The notes: generated from the letters alone by a model not told the origin. A DNA stretch of 64,000 bases from Brachyspira murdochii DSM 12563 (GCF_000092845.1 NC_014150.1:682001-746000), one strand, 5' to 3'. Shown: positions 38,577 to 46,892, counted from the first letter of the stretch. Translations and numbers: made by a program.

Positions 38577-38948
38577 AATTAGACTTGTTTCAAAAGTACT
38601 TGACAAACAATTTTACGAGTTTGCTATTTTATGCTAAATTAAATAATATTAATCATGATTCAATTAAATGTTTTATATGTTGTATAAATTTTATATTTAA
38701 GCTATAAAATGCAGTTCTTTTGGTTCTTTTATACCAATAAAAGAACTGGGGTTTGGCACGACTGTGAAGCCCCAACTATAATTAAAAAATATTAAATAAA
38801 AATTTATAAATATTAATAAATTGAGTTTTGAAACAAGCCTATTATTGAACATAAATAAAAAAATGGGCAAGATAGTAATACAATTATCCTGCCCTAAACA
38901 AGGTTTATAAAATATAAATATACGAAATTGTCTCAATTTAATTAGAAT
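38577..38948. other. 372-base gap holding a repeat element
   Basis: This stretch between convergent genes is filled by the inverted-repeat-bounded element described separately, plus a GC-richer GGGCAAGATAG...TATCCTGCCC hairpin around 38860-38895. Short open frames exist on both strands but I do not count them as genes. Confidence 0.5.
38580..38841. repeat. MITE-like element bounded by 16-base inverted repeats
   Basis: CTTGTTTCAAAA (38584-38595) and TTTTGAAACAAG (38826-38837) are perfect inverted repeats, extendable to 16 bases with one mismatch (38580-38595 and 38826-38841). Inside lie two hairpins: AGTTCTTTT with AAAAGAACT around 38713-38746, and GGGGTTT with AAGCCCC around 38748-38773. A 28-codon open frame at 38709-38795 (begins MQFFWFFYTNKRTG) spans both. 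From memory, similar short frames recur in Brachyspira genomes, so this is probably a dispersed non-coding repeat. No clear target duplication was found. Confidence 0.5.
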
Positions 38949-39518
38949 TTAATTAGCTACAAATTCTTTCCCCCTCTTATCAAGAACATTCAAACTTATA
39001 GCATTAAGCCTTACTGTTTCATAATTATCTATCTCTAGTATTTCTACAACCCCTACAACCTCAATCCATTCCTGAGGATTTGGTATAGTACCATTATAAT
39101 TAAACTCAAAACCAGCCACTCCGTCATATCCGCAGCATCCGGGTCCGTACCTAAATACAAAATTAAGTTTTTCTCCAGTCTCTTCATCAGTAAAGCCGTC
39201 ATATATTCCTTCAAGTTTTATTAATTTTCCTCTATAGTCATCAGGATTGAGATAAACATCATTGCATTGATTGATAAACATTCTCTCTTTAATTTCTATA
39301 ATATTGTTCATATCAATAGCATTCATATTAACTTTTAAAGATGAAGTTTGTTCCTCATTACTTTCTGTCTTATCTCTAGGATTACCGTAATCATATTTTT
39401 TTTGAGGTATATCAACATAATTTTTTTCTATATCAAACCAGCCGTCATTATACTCTTTTTTTGAGCATGATAAAATTAGCATCATTATAAATAAAAATAA
39501 TATATATTTAAAATTCAT
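38949..39518 (-). CDS. Lipoprotein encoded in the zinc transport operon
   Basis: The open frame reaches 39602, but ATG 39518 has AAGGAG 6 bases before it and starts a signal peptide with lipobox MLILSC, giving 189 residues. The C-terminal 110 residues contain a vicinal cysteine pair in YGPGCCGYDG, then IEVVGVVEILE. This recalls the C-terminal part of the DUF1980/TIGR03943 family, which has a CC-A motif and is often near metal-permease genes. It follows the permease gene by 14 bases. A role in metal handling at the envelope is inferred. Confidence 0.7.
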   Translation of the reverse strand: MNFKYILFLFIMMLILSCSKKEYNDGWFDIEKNYVDIPQKKYDYGNPRDKTESNEEQTSSLKVNMNAIDMNNIIEIKERMFINQCNDVYLNPDDYRGKLIKLEGIYDGFTDEETGEKLNFVFRYGPGCCGYDGVAGFEFNYNGTIPNPQEWIEVVGVVEILEIDNYETVRLNAISLNVLDKRGKEFVAN

Positions 39519-39532
39519 TATCATCTCCTTAA

Positions 39533-40351
39533 TTATCTTTTTAATACTTTTCCTATTACAGTAAATATTAAAAGCATAGCCAAATTTACCATAACAATGC
39601 AAGCTCCGGTAGGATATTCTAATTGAAATGAAAGAACTATTCCTACAAAAAAGCAGAACACTGATAATATTGCCGATGAAATTATAACTCCCTTAAAAGT
39701 ATTAAATACTCTCATAGAAGTTAATGCTGGAAATATTATAAGGCTCGATATAAGCATAGCTCCCATCATTCTCATACCTAATACTATAATCAAAGATGTA
39801 AGTATAGATATAAGCATATTATAAAACCCTACATTAATACCAACAGCACGGGCAAAGTTTTCGTCAAAAGTTACTAAAAATATTTTGTTATAAAACAATA
39901 TATAAAGAACTATCACTATTACACTAACTGCTATGCTTATATAAACTTCACTTTTGCTCATAGCAAGTATACTTCCAAACATATAGTTACATACATCTGT
40001 GTTAATACCTGTCTTTACAGTAATAGCTATGATACCAACAGCTAAAGATACGCTTGATATTAAAGCAATAGCAGCATCGCCTTTTATCTTACTGTTTTCA
40101 CTTAATCTTAAAAGCAGTATTGATGCCAAAGCCACTATAGGTATAGAAAGCTGAAGAGTAGAAAAGCCTAGCATCATAGAAAGAGACAAAGCTCCAAACC
40201 CAACATTAGAAAGTCCTATACCTATCATAGAATATCTCTTTAATACCAGATTAACACCCAAAAGTGCCGCACATAATGAAACCAATATTCCAACTATAAC
40301 AGCCCTAATAATAAAGGTATATGAAAAAAGTTCCTGAAGTAAAGCAATCAT
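39533..40351 (-). CDS. znuB: Zinc-type ABC transporter permease (ZnuB family)
   Basis: A 272-residue ABC-3 family permease with about eight membrane helices. Family motifs are VGFGALSLSMMLGF, the GDAAIALISSVSLAVGI loop, ITVKTGINTDVCNYMFGSIL and the C-terminal MRMMGAMLISSLIIFPALTSM. It overlaps the ATPase gene by four bases (ATGA), which indicates coupling. With ZnuA and ZnuC it imports Zn2+; Mn2+ cannot be excluded from the permease alone. Confidence 0.92.
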   Translation of the reverse strand: MIALLQELFSYTFIIRAVIVGILVSLCAALLGVNLVLKRYSMIGIGLSNVGFGALSLSMMLGFSTLQLSIPIVALASILLLRLSENSKIKGDAAIALISSVSLAVGIIAITVKTGINTDVCNYMFGSILAMSKSEVYISIAVSVIVIVLYILFYNKIFLVTFDENFARAVGINVGFYNMLISILTSLIIVLGMRMMGAMLISSLIIFPALTSMRVFNTFKGVIISSAILSVFCFFVGIVLSFQLEYPTGACIVMVNLAMLLIFTVIGKVLKR

Positions 40352-41040
40352 TTCATATCCTCCCCTGATATTCTTTTATATATATCTGTTTTTATATATT
40401 CTTCAGTTGTTCCAAAAAAAAGAATATTTTTATTTAGATGAAGTATTTTATTAGAATATTTTACAGCACTTGCTATATCATGAGAAACCATTATTATAGT
40501 AACTTCATTATTGAGTTTTCTTATTAGATTATATAGGTCGACAGTAGCTATAGGGTCTAATCCAGTAGAAGGCTCATCTAATATAAGCAGCTCTTTAGTA
40601 GAACATAAAGCTCTTGCTAATGCCACTCTTTGCTGCTGACCGCCTGATAAATCTTTATATGACTTATTTTTTAATTTTTCTATATTGAGTTTCTTCAAAT
40701 TTTCTAATGCCGTTTTTTTATCATTATTAGTATAAAAAGGAAGAAATTTTTTATTATTAAGTCTTCCAGAAATCACTACTTCAAATACGCTTGCAGGAAA
40801 TGATTTCTGTACTATTCCCTGCTGCGGTAAATAACCTATTTCATTTTTCTTTATACTATCAAATGTTATGCTTCCTTTTTTAGGTTTCATAAGTCCAAGT
40901 ATAGTTTTTATTAAAGTGGTTTTACCAGAACCATTTTCACCTATTATAGAAAGATAATCTCCTTTTGATAAAGAGAAATTAATATTTGATAATACTTCAT
41001 TACTATCATAAAATACTGATAAATCTTTTATAGCCAACAT
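40348..41040 (-). CDS. znuC: Zinc-type ABC transporter ATP-binding protein (ZnuC family)
   Basis: A 230-residue ABC ATPase. Walker A is GENGSGKTT (about 35-43), the signature LSGGQQQR, Walker B LLILDEPSTGLD and the switch His in VSHDI. The Q-loop context GYLPQQGIVQKSFPASVFEVV fits the metal (Mn/Zn) subgroup. It lies 3 bases after znuA and overlaps znuB. Confidence 0.94.
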   Translation of the reverse strand: MLAIKDLSVFYDSNEVLSNINFSLSKGDYLSIIGENGSGKTTLIKTILGLMKPKKGSITFDSIKKNEIGYLPQQGIVQKSFPASVFEVVISGRLNNKKFLPFYTNNDKKTALENLKKLNIEKLKNKSYKDLSGGQQQRVALARALCSTKELLILDEPSTGLDPIATVDLYNLIRKLNNEVTIIMVSHDIASAVKYSNKILHLNKNILFFGTTEEYIKTDIYKRISGEDMK

Positions 41041-41043
41041 ATT

Positions 41044-42045
41044 TTAATTCAAACCCTTTTTTAAACTTTCCAAATTATCCCTCATAATAGATAAATATGA
41101 AGCTCCATCATCAAACTCTTTTTTAGTTATACTCTGTGCAGAATGAAGCTGTAATTTTTCTGCTCCAGTCTGTTCTATAAGAGTATTTGCTATTTTTTCA
41201 TTACTTAATTCTATATAATAAAGATAAGGTATATTATTATCTTTTATATAGCCTATTAAATACGTTAATGTTTTAGGACTAACATCCGACTGACTGCTGC
41301 ATCCGTTAAAAGGTGCTCGGTAGTTAAGTCCGTATTCATCAGCCAAATATCTAAAAGGAAATCTGTCGCCAAATACTATATCTTTTCTTTTTGATGAGTT
41401 TATTACCTCTCTAAAATCATTATCTAAAGCATAGAGTTCTTTATTATATTTATCAGCATTAGCTTTATATGTATCTGCATTATTAGGGTCTATTTCTGAC
41501 ATAGCTTTGCTTATAGCATTAACCATTAAAACAGCATTTTTCGGAGAAGTCCATATATGCTCATCATAAACTCCTTCATGGGTATGTGTCTCTGAAATAT
41601 TATCATGATCTTCATGATTTGCTTCATCTTCATGATTATGTTCTTCATCATGCTCCATACCTTCAACAATTTCCTCATCTAAAGCATTTACATAATCAAT
41701 TAACTTAATTATTTTTTTGCCGTTGGTATCCATAGAAGAGACTACCTTTTCAGCCCACTCCTCGCTTTCTCCTCCTATATAAATAAATACATCAGCATTT
41801 TGTATATCAATTATATCTGAAGGCGAAGCATTAAATGAATGAATCTCTACTCCCGGTCTTATTATCATTTGAAGGCTTGAATTATCTAATAATATATTTC
41901 TTGCAAAATCATATATTGGAAATATTGTAGTTACTACTTTTATTTTATTGTTTTCTTTACTTGTATCATCATAATTAGATGATTTATTAGTATTACATGA
42001 TAATACTGATATAATAAAAATGAGAATTAATATTTTCTTTATCAT
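41044..42045 (-). CDS. znuA: Zinc-binding lipoprotein of ABC transporter (ZnuA family)
   Basis: A 333-residue cluster 9 solute-binding protein with lipobox IISVLSC. The first metal His lies in GVEIHSFNASPSDI (H69). A His/Asp/Glu-rich loop at residues 132-156 (HDEEHNHEDEANHEDHD and THTHEG) is the hallmark of zinc rather than manganese binders. DEHIWTSPKNAV (H163) and FGDRFPFRYLADEYGL complete the site. It scavenges zinc outside the inner membrane. Confidence 0.95.
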   Translation of the reverse strand: MIKKILILIFIISVLSCNTNKSSNYDDTSKENNKIKVVTTIFPIYDFARNILLDNSSLQMIIRPGVEIHSFNASPSDIIDIQNADVFIYIGGESEEWAEKVVSSMDTNGKKIIKLIDYVNALDEEIVEGMEHDEEHNHEDEANHEDHDNISETHTHEGVYDEHIWTSPKNAVLMVNAISKAMSEIDPNNADTYKANADKYNKELYALDNDFREVINSSKRKDIVFGDRFPFRYLADEYGLNYRAPFNGCSSQSDVSPKTLTYLIGYIKDNNIPYLYYIELSNEKIANTLIEQTGAEKLQLHSAQSITKKEFDDGASYLSIMRDNLESLKKGLN

Positions 42046-42121
42046 AAAAAGTCCTTTATATATAAAAATAAAAAAATTGTTAAATTAAATAATAAATATA
42101 AAACATATAAAGGAAATTAAA

Positions 42122-42415
42122 TCAATTTATCAGTTTTACTTTTAATTTAGTAGGATTATTATTTAAATAAAATATTACTTTCATTATTCTTACAAAAAAA
42201 ATGAAAGAAATTGATAAATATATTATAACTGAATTGTATATATTGCTGAATTTTGCTATTTTAGTTACAGCCTTTACTATAGAAAACATTTCAATACATG
42301 TTGTACAATGTTCATCTGAATGGTGCATATGATAATTGGAGTGATAAAATATGTAGCATACAGGAAAAATATATACAGATATAATAAATGTAAATAATAT
42401 TACAACAAGTTTCAT
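42122..42415 (-). CDS. Small His/Cys-rich membrane protein leading the zinc operon
   Basis: A 97-residue protein with an N-terminal hydrophobic helix, then a metal-ligand-like segment YHSNYHMHHSDEHCTTCIEM (about residues 25-44), and a second helix (IYNSVIIYLSISFIFFVRI). It is the first gene after the operon promoter and 77 bases before znuA. Small proteins with HDC...C-type motifs near Zur-controlled genes are known in Firmicutes, usually without assigned function. A periplasmic metal sensor or chaperone is inferred. Confidence 0.7.
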   Translation of the reverse strand: MKLVVILFTFIISVYIFPVCYIFYHSNYHMHHSDEHCTTCIEMFSIVKAVTKIAKFSNIYNSVIIYLSISFIFFVRIMKVIFYLNNNPTKLKVKLIN

Positions 42416-42424
42416 AATTTTTAT

Positions 42425-42456
42425 ATTATAATTTATAATAAATAATTGTCAATTAT
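42425..42456 (-). promoter_or_regulatory. Zinc operon promoter with overlapping 7-1-7 palindrome
   Basis: On the minus strand, TTGACA (42452-42447), 16-base spacer, TATAAT (42430-42425): a full consensus promoter. ATAATTG-T-CAATTAT (42442-42456) is a perfect 7-1-7 inverted repeat covering the -35 box, the geometry used by Fur-family regulators (Fur, Zur, PerR). A zinc-responsive repressor is inferred. Confidence 0.65.
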
Positions 42457-42539
42457 GAATATTTATTTTTATTGTTCACTATCATATTTATAAAAAGAAG
42501 TTTACAAAAAATATATATTGTAAACCATCTTTAATAAAA

Positions 42540-43148
42540 TTATAACTCAATATACAAAATAGGACTATCTATACCTGAAAACATAGGAATTTCTATTAAA
42601 AATGCATCTTTCAAGTCATAAACATTAACATCTTTTACATCATCATAAGATGAAATATAACAAGAAGTTATTGTAGGTATATAATCTTTTGAAACAATCA
42701 ATTTTACCTTCATAGAACTAAACATAGAAGCATATTCGCTGTAATCCTGAGAATTCTCAGAATAGTTAAAAGGAGTAAACATAAACTTATTTCCACTTCT
42801 AACAGGAACTAATGAACTGTCATCTTCTGTTAAATCTTGAGCTTTTACAATACCATTTATATAAAGCCCTATTTCATTATCATTATTTATTTGTCTGAAT
42901 TTAAAATTTCTAGGATAGCTGTCTCTTGCTTCGCTTTCCATATCCCTAAGTATATCTTCATAATAATAATCCGGAACTCCATCTTCATATCCTTCAGAAT
43001 AAGCAGCTAATTCTACTAAAGACTTGGACATAGTAACTATGGCAACAACTGTGATATTTTTATCATTATCTATAGTTACATACTGAGTATAATCCAAACA
43101 GCCTATAAATAATAAAGAAAATAATAAAACAGGTATAATCTTTTTCAT
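42540..43148 (-). CDS. Uncharacterised lipoprotein
   Basis: ATG 43148 lies 7 bases after AAGGAT and is preferred to a TTG at 43154; it gives 202 residues. The signal peptide ends with lipobox LFIGC. The mature part starts DYTQYVTIDNDKNITVVAIVTMSKSLVELAAYSEGY, a beta-rich pattern common in small spirochaete lipoproteins. No family assigned. It stands alone between the zinc operon and the divergent YedE gene. Confidence 0.7.
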   Translation of the reverse strand: MKKIIPVLLFSLLFIGCLDYTQYVTIDNDKNITVVAIVTMSKSLVELAAYSEGYEDGVPDYYYEDILRDMESEARDSYPRNFKFRQINNDNEIGLYINGIVKAQDLTEDDSSLVPVRSGNKFMFTPFNYSENSQDYSEYASMFSSMKVKLIVSKDYIPTITSCYISSYDDVKDVNVYDLKDAFLIEIPMFSGIDSPILYIEL

Positions 43149-43293
43149 AAACAAAATCCTTAATTTTTTATTATATACATTTTACTATAAAAAAAATAAA
43201 TAACAATATTATGTTTTACTTAAATAATAATATTGATAATTAATTTTTTTTACTATAAAATCATAAAAAATATAATTTAAAAAGGAGTAAAAA

Positions 43294-44379
43294 ATGAAAA
43301 AAGACTTTTTCACAAGCTCTATAGGTATTATAGTCATTGGTGCTGTAATAGGAGCTATAGCTGCTTGGCTCTCTGTAATGGGCAATCCTGCTAATATGGG
43401 AATATGTGTTGCATGTTTTACCCGTGATTTAGCAGGGGCACTAGGACTGCATAGAGCTGCAGCAGTACAATACATAAGACCTGAATTAATTGGGCTTATT
43501 ATTGGTGCTGCAATATCGGCATTAATATCAAAAGAATTTGTTCCTAAAGGAGGAAGTTCTCCTATTATAAGATTCTGTTTAGGTTTCTTTGCTATGATAG
43601 GAGCTTTGGTTTTCTTAGGCTGTCCTTGGAGAACTTTGCTCAGAGTAGCTGGAGGAGATATCAATGGGATATTTGGATTAATAGGAATTATCATAGGAGG
43701 AGGAATAGGTGTTTTCTTCTGGAAACAAAATTTCTCTTTGGGGCAGCCTAAAGCATATAAAAATAAATTAGTAGGATTTCTTCCTTTAGTGATAGCAGTA
43801 ATTCTTTTAATTTTATTATTAAAGCAAACTAAATTCTCTGAAGGCGGAGCAATATTTTTCTCTGAATCAGGTCCCGGAAGCATGAAAGCTCCTATAGCTA
43901 TAGCATTAATAGCTTCTATAGTAATAGGTTTTGTAGCTCAAAAATCAAGATTCTGTACTGTAGGCGGACTTAGAGACGGAATATTTATGAAAGATTTTCA
44001 TATGACTAAAGGCGTTATAGCTTTTATAATTGCTGCTTTTATAGTTAATATAGCTACAAGCAGATTCCATTTATCTATGGAAAATCAGCCAATAGCACAC
44101 ACAAATATTTTATGGAATACCGTATCAATGATTCTTACTGGTTTAGCATTTACTTTAGGTGCAGGATGTCCTGGAAGACAAATGATACAATCTGCTGAAG
44201 GAAATATGGACAGTTTTATATTCGTTATAGGCATGCTAGTAGGAGCAGGATTTGCTCATAACTTTAATTTGGCAAGCTCAACTGCAGGTCCTACAGTATA
44301 TGGAATGGGAGCTGTTATTTTAGGTTTAATATTCTGTGTAATCATAGGATTTACAATGAAAGAAAATACTGCAAGCTGA
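43294..44379 (+). CDS. yedE: YedE-like sulfur/selenium transporter
   Basis: A 361-residue membrane protein with about ten helices, of the YeeE/YedE family. Cysteine-bearing motifs sit in membrane loops: NMGICVACFTRDLAGALGLH, FLGCPWRTLLRVAGGD, KSRFCTVGGLRDG and GAGCPGRQMIQSAEGN. YeeE is a thiosulfate transporter in E. coli; a YedE subgroup (TIGR04112) is tied to selenium metabolism by genome context. The GCPWRTLLR-AGGD form fits that subgroup in my judgement. The TusA-like gene 295 bases downstream is its usual partner. A GGAG ribosome site precedes the ATG. Confidence 0.87.
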   Translation: MKKDFFTSSIGIIVIGAVIGAIAAWLSVMGNPANMGICVACFTRDLAGALGLHRAAAVQYIRPELIGLIIGAAISALISKEFVPKGGSSPIIRFCLGFFAMIGALVFLGCPWRTLLRVAGGDINGIFGLIGIIIGGGIGVFFWKQNFSLGQPKAYKNKLVGFLPLVIAVILLILLLKQTKFSEGGAIFFSESGPGSMKAPIAIALIASIVIGFVAQKSRFCTVGGLRDGIFMKDFHMTKGVIAFIIAAFIVNIATSRFHLSMENQPIAHTNILWNTVSMILTGLAFTLGAGCPGRQMIQSAEGNMDSFIFVIGMLVGAGFAHNFNLASSTAGPTVYGMGAVILGLIFCVIIGFTMKENTAS

Positions 44380-44457
44380 TACGCACTTTATCGTGCAGCA
44401 GGTTGTTGTCATTATATAATAAATATACTGCACAAAATTTTTGGAAGTTATATAATG

Positions 44458-44526
44458 AACTCTGCTTCTGCTATGTATTATTAGAACATATATAAGTTAT
44501 GATAATATACAGCAGAGGCAGAGGTT
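44458..44526. repeat. Large stem-loop between yedE and the tusA-like gene
   Basis: AACTCTGCTTCTGCT (44458-44472) pairs with AGCAGAGGCAGAGGTT (44511-44526) with one mismatch and one bulge; the inner arms ATGTATTATTA and TGATAATATAC extend it. No T tract follows, so it may be an mRNA processing, attenuation or stability element. Confidence 0.5.
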
Positions 44527-44674
44527 ATAATAAAAAATGATATTTAGATATTTTTATTAATTTCTAATGCTTATTATAATAATTACGGCTTCTAACAATG
44601 GTGCTTATTTATTAAATTTAATATATTATATTTTTGTAAAATACACTAATTAATACTAAAATTAAGGAAATATT

Positions 44675-44908
44675 ATGTCTGAAATTATTAAAGTTGATAC
44701 AAGAGGAATGTCATGCTCTCAGGCATCTTTTCAAGCCAAATGTGCTGCTATTAATAATCAGGAGTTAAATACAATAATAGAGGTTTTGGTAAGCGGGCAT
44801 TCAAGCTGTGAAAGTGTAATAAGAGGATGCAAAAAATATGGCTATGAAGGAACTTTTAACCATATAGAAAATGAAGATATATTAGTAACTTTAAAAAAGA
44901 CAAAATAA
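44675..44908 (+). CDS. TusA/YedF-like sulfur-carrier protein, variant motif
   Basis: A 77-residue TusA-fold protein. KVDTRGMSCSQASFQAKCAAI aligns with the family N-terminus, but the usual CPxP motif is CSQA: the acceptor Cys (residue 14) is kept and both prolines are lost. More cysteines lie in SGHSSCESVIRGCKKYGYEG. TusA family members pass persulfide sulfur (or selenium) between enzymes. Pairing with YedE is standard. AAGGAA is the ribosome site. Confidence 0.82.
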   Translation: MSEIIKVDTRGMSCSQASFQAKCAAINNQELNTIIEVLVSGHSSCESVIRGCKKYGYEGTFNHIENEDILVTLKKTK

Positions 44909-45261
44909 TAAATAATCAAAAAATATTTTTTAATATGATAATAATATATACTTAAATCTTAAATAAAGAAAAAAAGATATTATATATTTTAAAAGTAATT
45001 ATGTAATTTTTATATATTGTCATCTGCCATCTATAGTGTCATCAGCATGATATTATACACCGCTGAAAATATCAGATATATGAAATCGTATTATTATTAT
45101 ACAAAATAAATACATTACTTTATATTTTAAACATCTTTTATCAGCTTACAGAAATATTTTTTTCTTATCAATAAATAATAATTAAAAAAATAATTTATGG
45201 TTGACAATACTAAATTATCAAATATAATTCTATTCAAATAACTATACTAAGGTTAGGTACG
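44909..45261. other. 353-base gap before oppA copy 3
   Basis: No gene is seen. The middle (about 45018-45075) is less AT-rich and resembles a stretch near 57511. The right end carries a consensus promoter. Confidence 0.4.
45201..45228 (+). promoter_or_regulatory. Consensus sigma-70 promoter of oppA copy 3
   Basis: TTGACA (45201-45206), 16-base spacer, TATAAT (45223-45228), with both boxes perfect. The leader before the ATG is about 27 bases. Confidence 0.75.
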
Positions 45262-46866
45262 ATGAAAAAGTTTTATTTGATAATTTTTATATTAGCTCTT
45301 TTTATATCCTGCTCTAAAGATAACATATCCCAAAAAAACAGTACAATATATGTTAATCTAGGTTCAGAACCGAAAACTATAGACCCTGCTTTGAACATAA
45401 CATTACAGGGCTCTACCTATGTAACACATTTATTTGAATGTTTAACTACAAAATATAAAGACATAGAAATACAGCCCGGTGCCGCTGAAAGCTGGGATAT
45501 TTCTGATGACGGACTTACATATATATTTCATCTAAGAACAAACGGCAAATGGTCTGACGGGAAACCATTAACAGCTCAGGATTTTGAATATTCTTGGAAG
45601 CGTGTTGTTGACCCTCAAACTGCAAGCGAGCCTAGTTATTTATTTGAACCTATATTAAATTTCTCAAATGTTAATGGCGGATATTTACCTGTAGACGAGT
45701 TTGGAATAAAAGCTATTGATGATTATACTTTAGAAGTAAAACTTGAATACCCTACTGCATACTTTTTGGAACTTGTAAATCTTCCAGTATTTTCTCCAGT
45801 AAGAAAAGATATGGTAGAAAAAGACCCTGATAACTGGACAAGAAATCCTGCAACATGTATAGGAAATGGGGCCTTCTTTTTAAAAGAAAGAAAAACAGAT
45901 GAAAGCATTACTGTAGTAAAAAATACAAATTATTGGAATGCTGATACTATAGTAGCTCAAGAAATAAAATTTGTTCTTATGGATAATCCTAATTCGGCAG
46001 TTGCTGGAATTAAAGAAGGATCTTTACACTTCTCTGACCAATTTCCATATCAGGATATAGATACATTAAAAGCAGAAGGTTTGATTGATACTGCCACAAG
46101 AATAGGAACTCAGTATTATGCCTTAAATACTACAAATGCAGTTCTAAAAGATAAAAGAGTAAGACGTGCATTATCACTTGCTATAGATAGAAACTATATA
46201 GTAGATAATGTATTAAAATCTGGAAGACCTGCTGGTGCCTTAGTACCTTGGGGAGTTACTGATGTTGAAGGATATTTCAGAGATAATGCTGGTGAATATA
46301 TAAGCACAAATAAAGCGGATTATCAAAAAAATGTTGAAGAAGCTAAAAGATTAATGGCTGAGGCTGGTTATCCTAATGGAGAAGGCTTTCCAGTATTAGA
46401 ATTTGCACTTACATTTAGTAATGATATACCTATGTTTGAGGCTGTACAGAATATGTGGAAAGTTAATCTAGGTATAGATGTAAAACTTACTCAGATGGAA
46501 TTTGCACCTTTTATACATTCATTTAGAACGGAAAGAAATTATACTATGGCATCAGCAAGCTGGACTGGAAGTTATAATGATCCTACTACTTTTTTAAGCA
46601 TGTTTGTAAGCTATTCATACAAAAACCACTCTCTGTTTACAAATAAAGAATTTGATAATGCAATAATAACTGCTTCAAAAACTATAGATCAAAATATCAG
46701 AATGAGAGAACTTCATAAAGCAGAAAAAATACTTATAGAAGATGAGGCTGTTATAATACCTATAGCATATTTTGAACCTGCTGTATTAAAAAGTCCAAGA
46801 CTGAAAGATGTATTTTATATTCCGTTTGCTCAGTATAAATTCTCATATTCATATTTGGAAAAATAA
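45262..46866 (+). CDS. oppA: Oligopeptide ABC transporter substrate-binding lipoprotein (OppA, copy 3)
   Basis: A 534-residue family 5 solute-binding protein with lipobox LALFISC. Signatures are GSEPKTIDPALNITLQGS, AAESWDISDDGLTYIFHLR, WSDGKPLTAQDFEYSWKRVVDP and ALSLAIDRNYIVDNV. It is recognisably paralogous to the two OppA genes at 26.6-30 kb but differs more from them than they do from each other. Again no permease or ATPase is adjacent. A consensus promoter suggests strong expression. Confidence 0.95.
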   Translation: MKKFYLIIFILALFISCSKDNISQKNSTIYVNLGSEPKTIDPALNITLQGSTYVTHLFECLTTKYKDIEIQPGAAESWDISDDGLTYIFHLRTNGKWSDGKPLTAQDFEYSWKRVVDPQTASEPSYLFEPILNFSNVNGGYLPVDEFGIKAIDDYTLEVKLEYPTAYFLELVNLPVFSPVRKDMVEKDPDNWTRNPATCIGNGAFFLKERKTDESITVVKNTNYWNADTIVAQEIKFVLMDNPNSAVAGIKEGSLHFSDQFPYQDIDTLKAEGLIDTATRIGTQYYALNTTNAVLKDKRVRRALSLAIDRNYIVDNVLKSGRPAGALVPWGVTDVEGYFRDNAGEYISTNKADYQKNVEEAKRLMAEAGYPNGEGFPVLEFALTFSNDIPMFEAVQNMWKVNLGIDVKLTQMEFAPFIHSFRTERNYTMASASWTGSYNDPTTFLSMFVSYSYKNHSLFTNKEFDNAIITASKTIDQNIRMRELHKAEKILIEDEAVIIPIAYFEPAVLKSPRLKDVFYIPFAQYKFSYSYLEK

Positions 46867-46892
46867 TTAATATATAATAATAATAATATATC

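Noticed and set aside
38697-38936. 79-codon frame on the minus strand within the repeat element
   Set aside because: It runs through two hairpins and one terminal inverted repeat, has no ribosome site, and is better explained as part of a non-coding repeat.
43209-43883. Open frame antisense to the YedE gene
   Set aside because: It covers conserved YedE motifs on the other strand and has the biased composition of a shadow frame.
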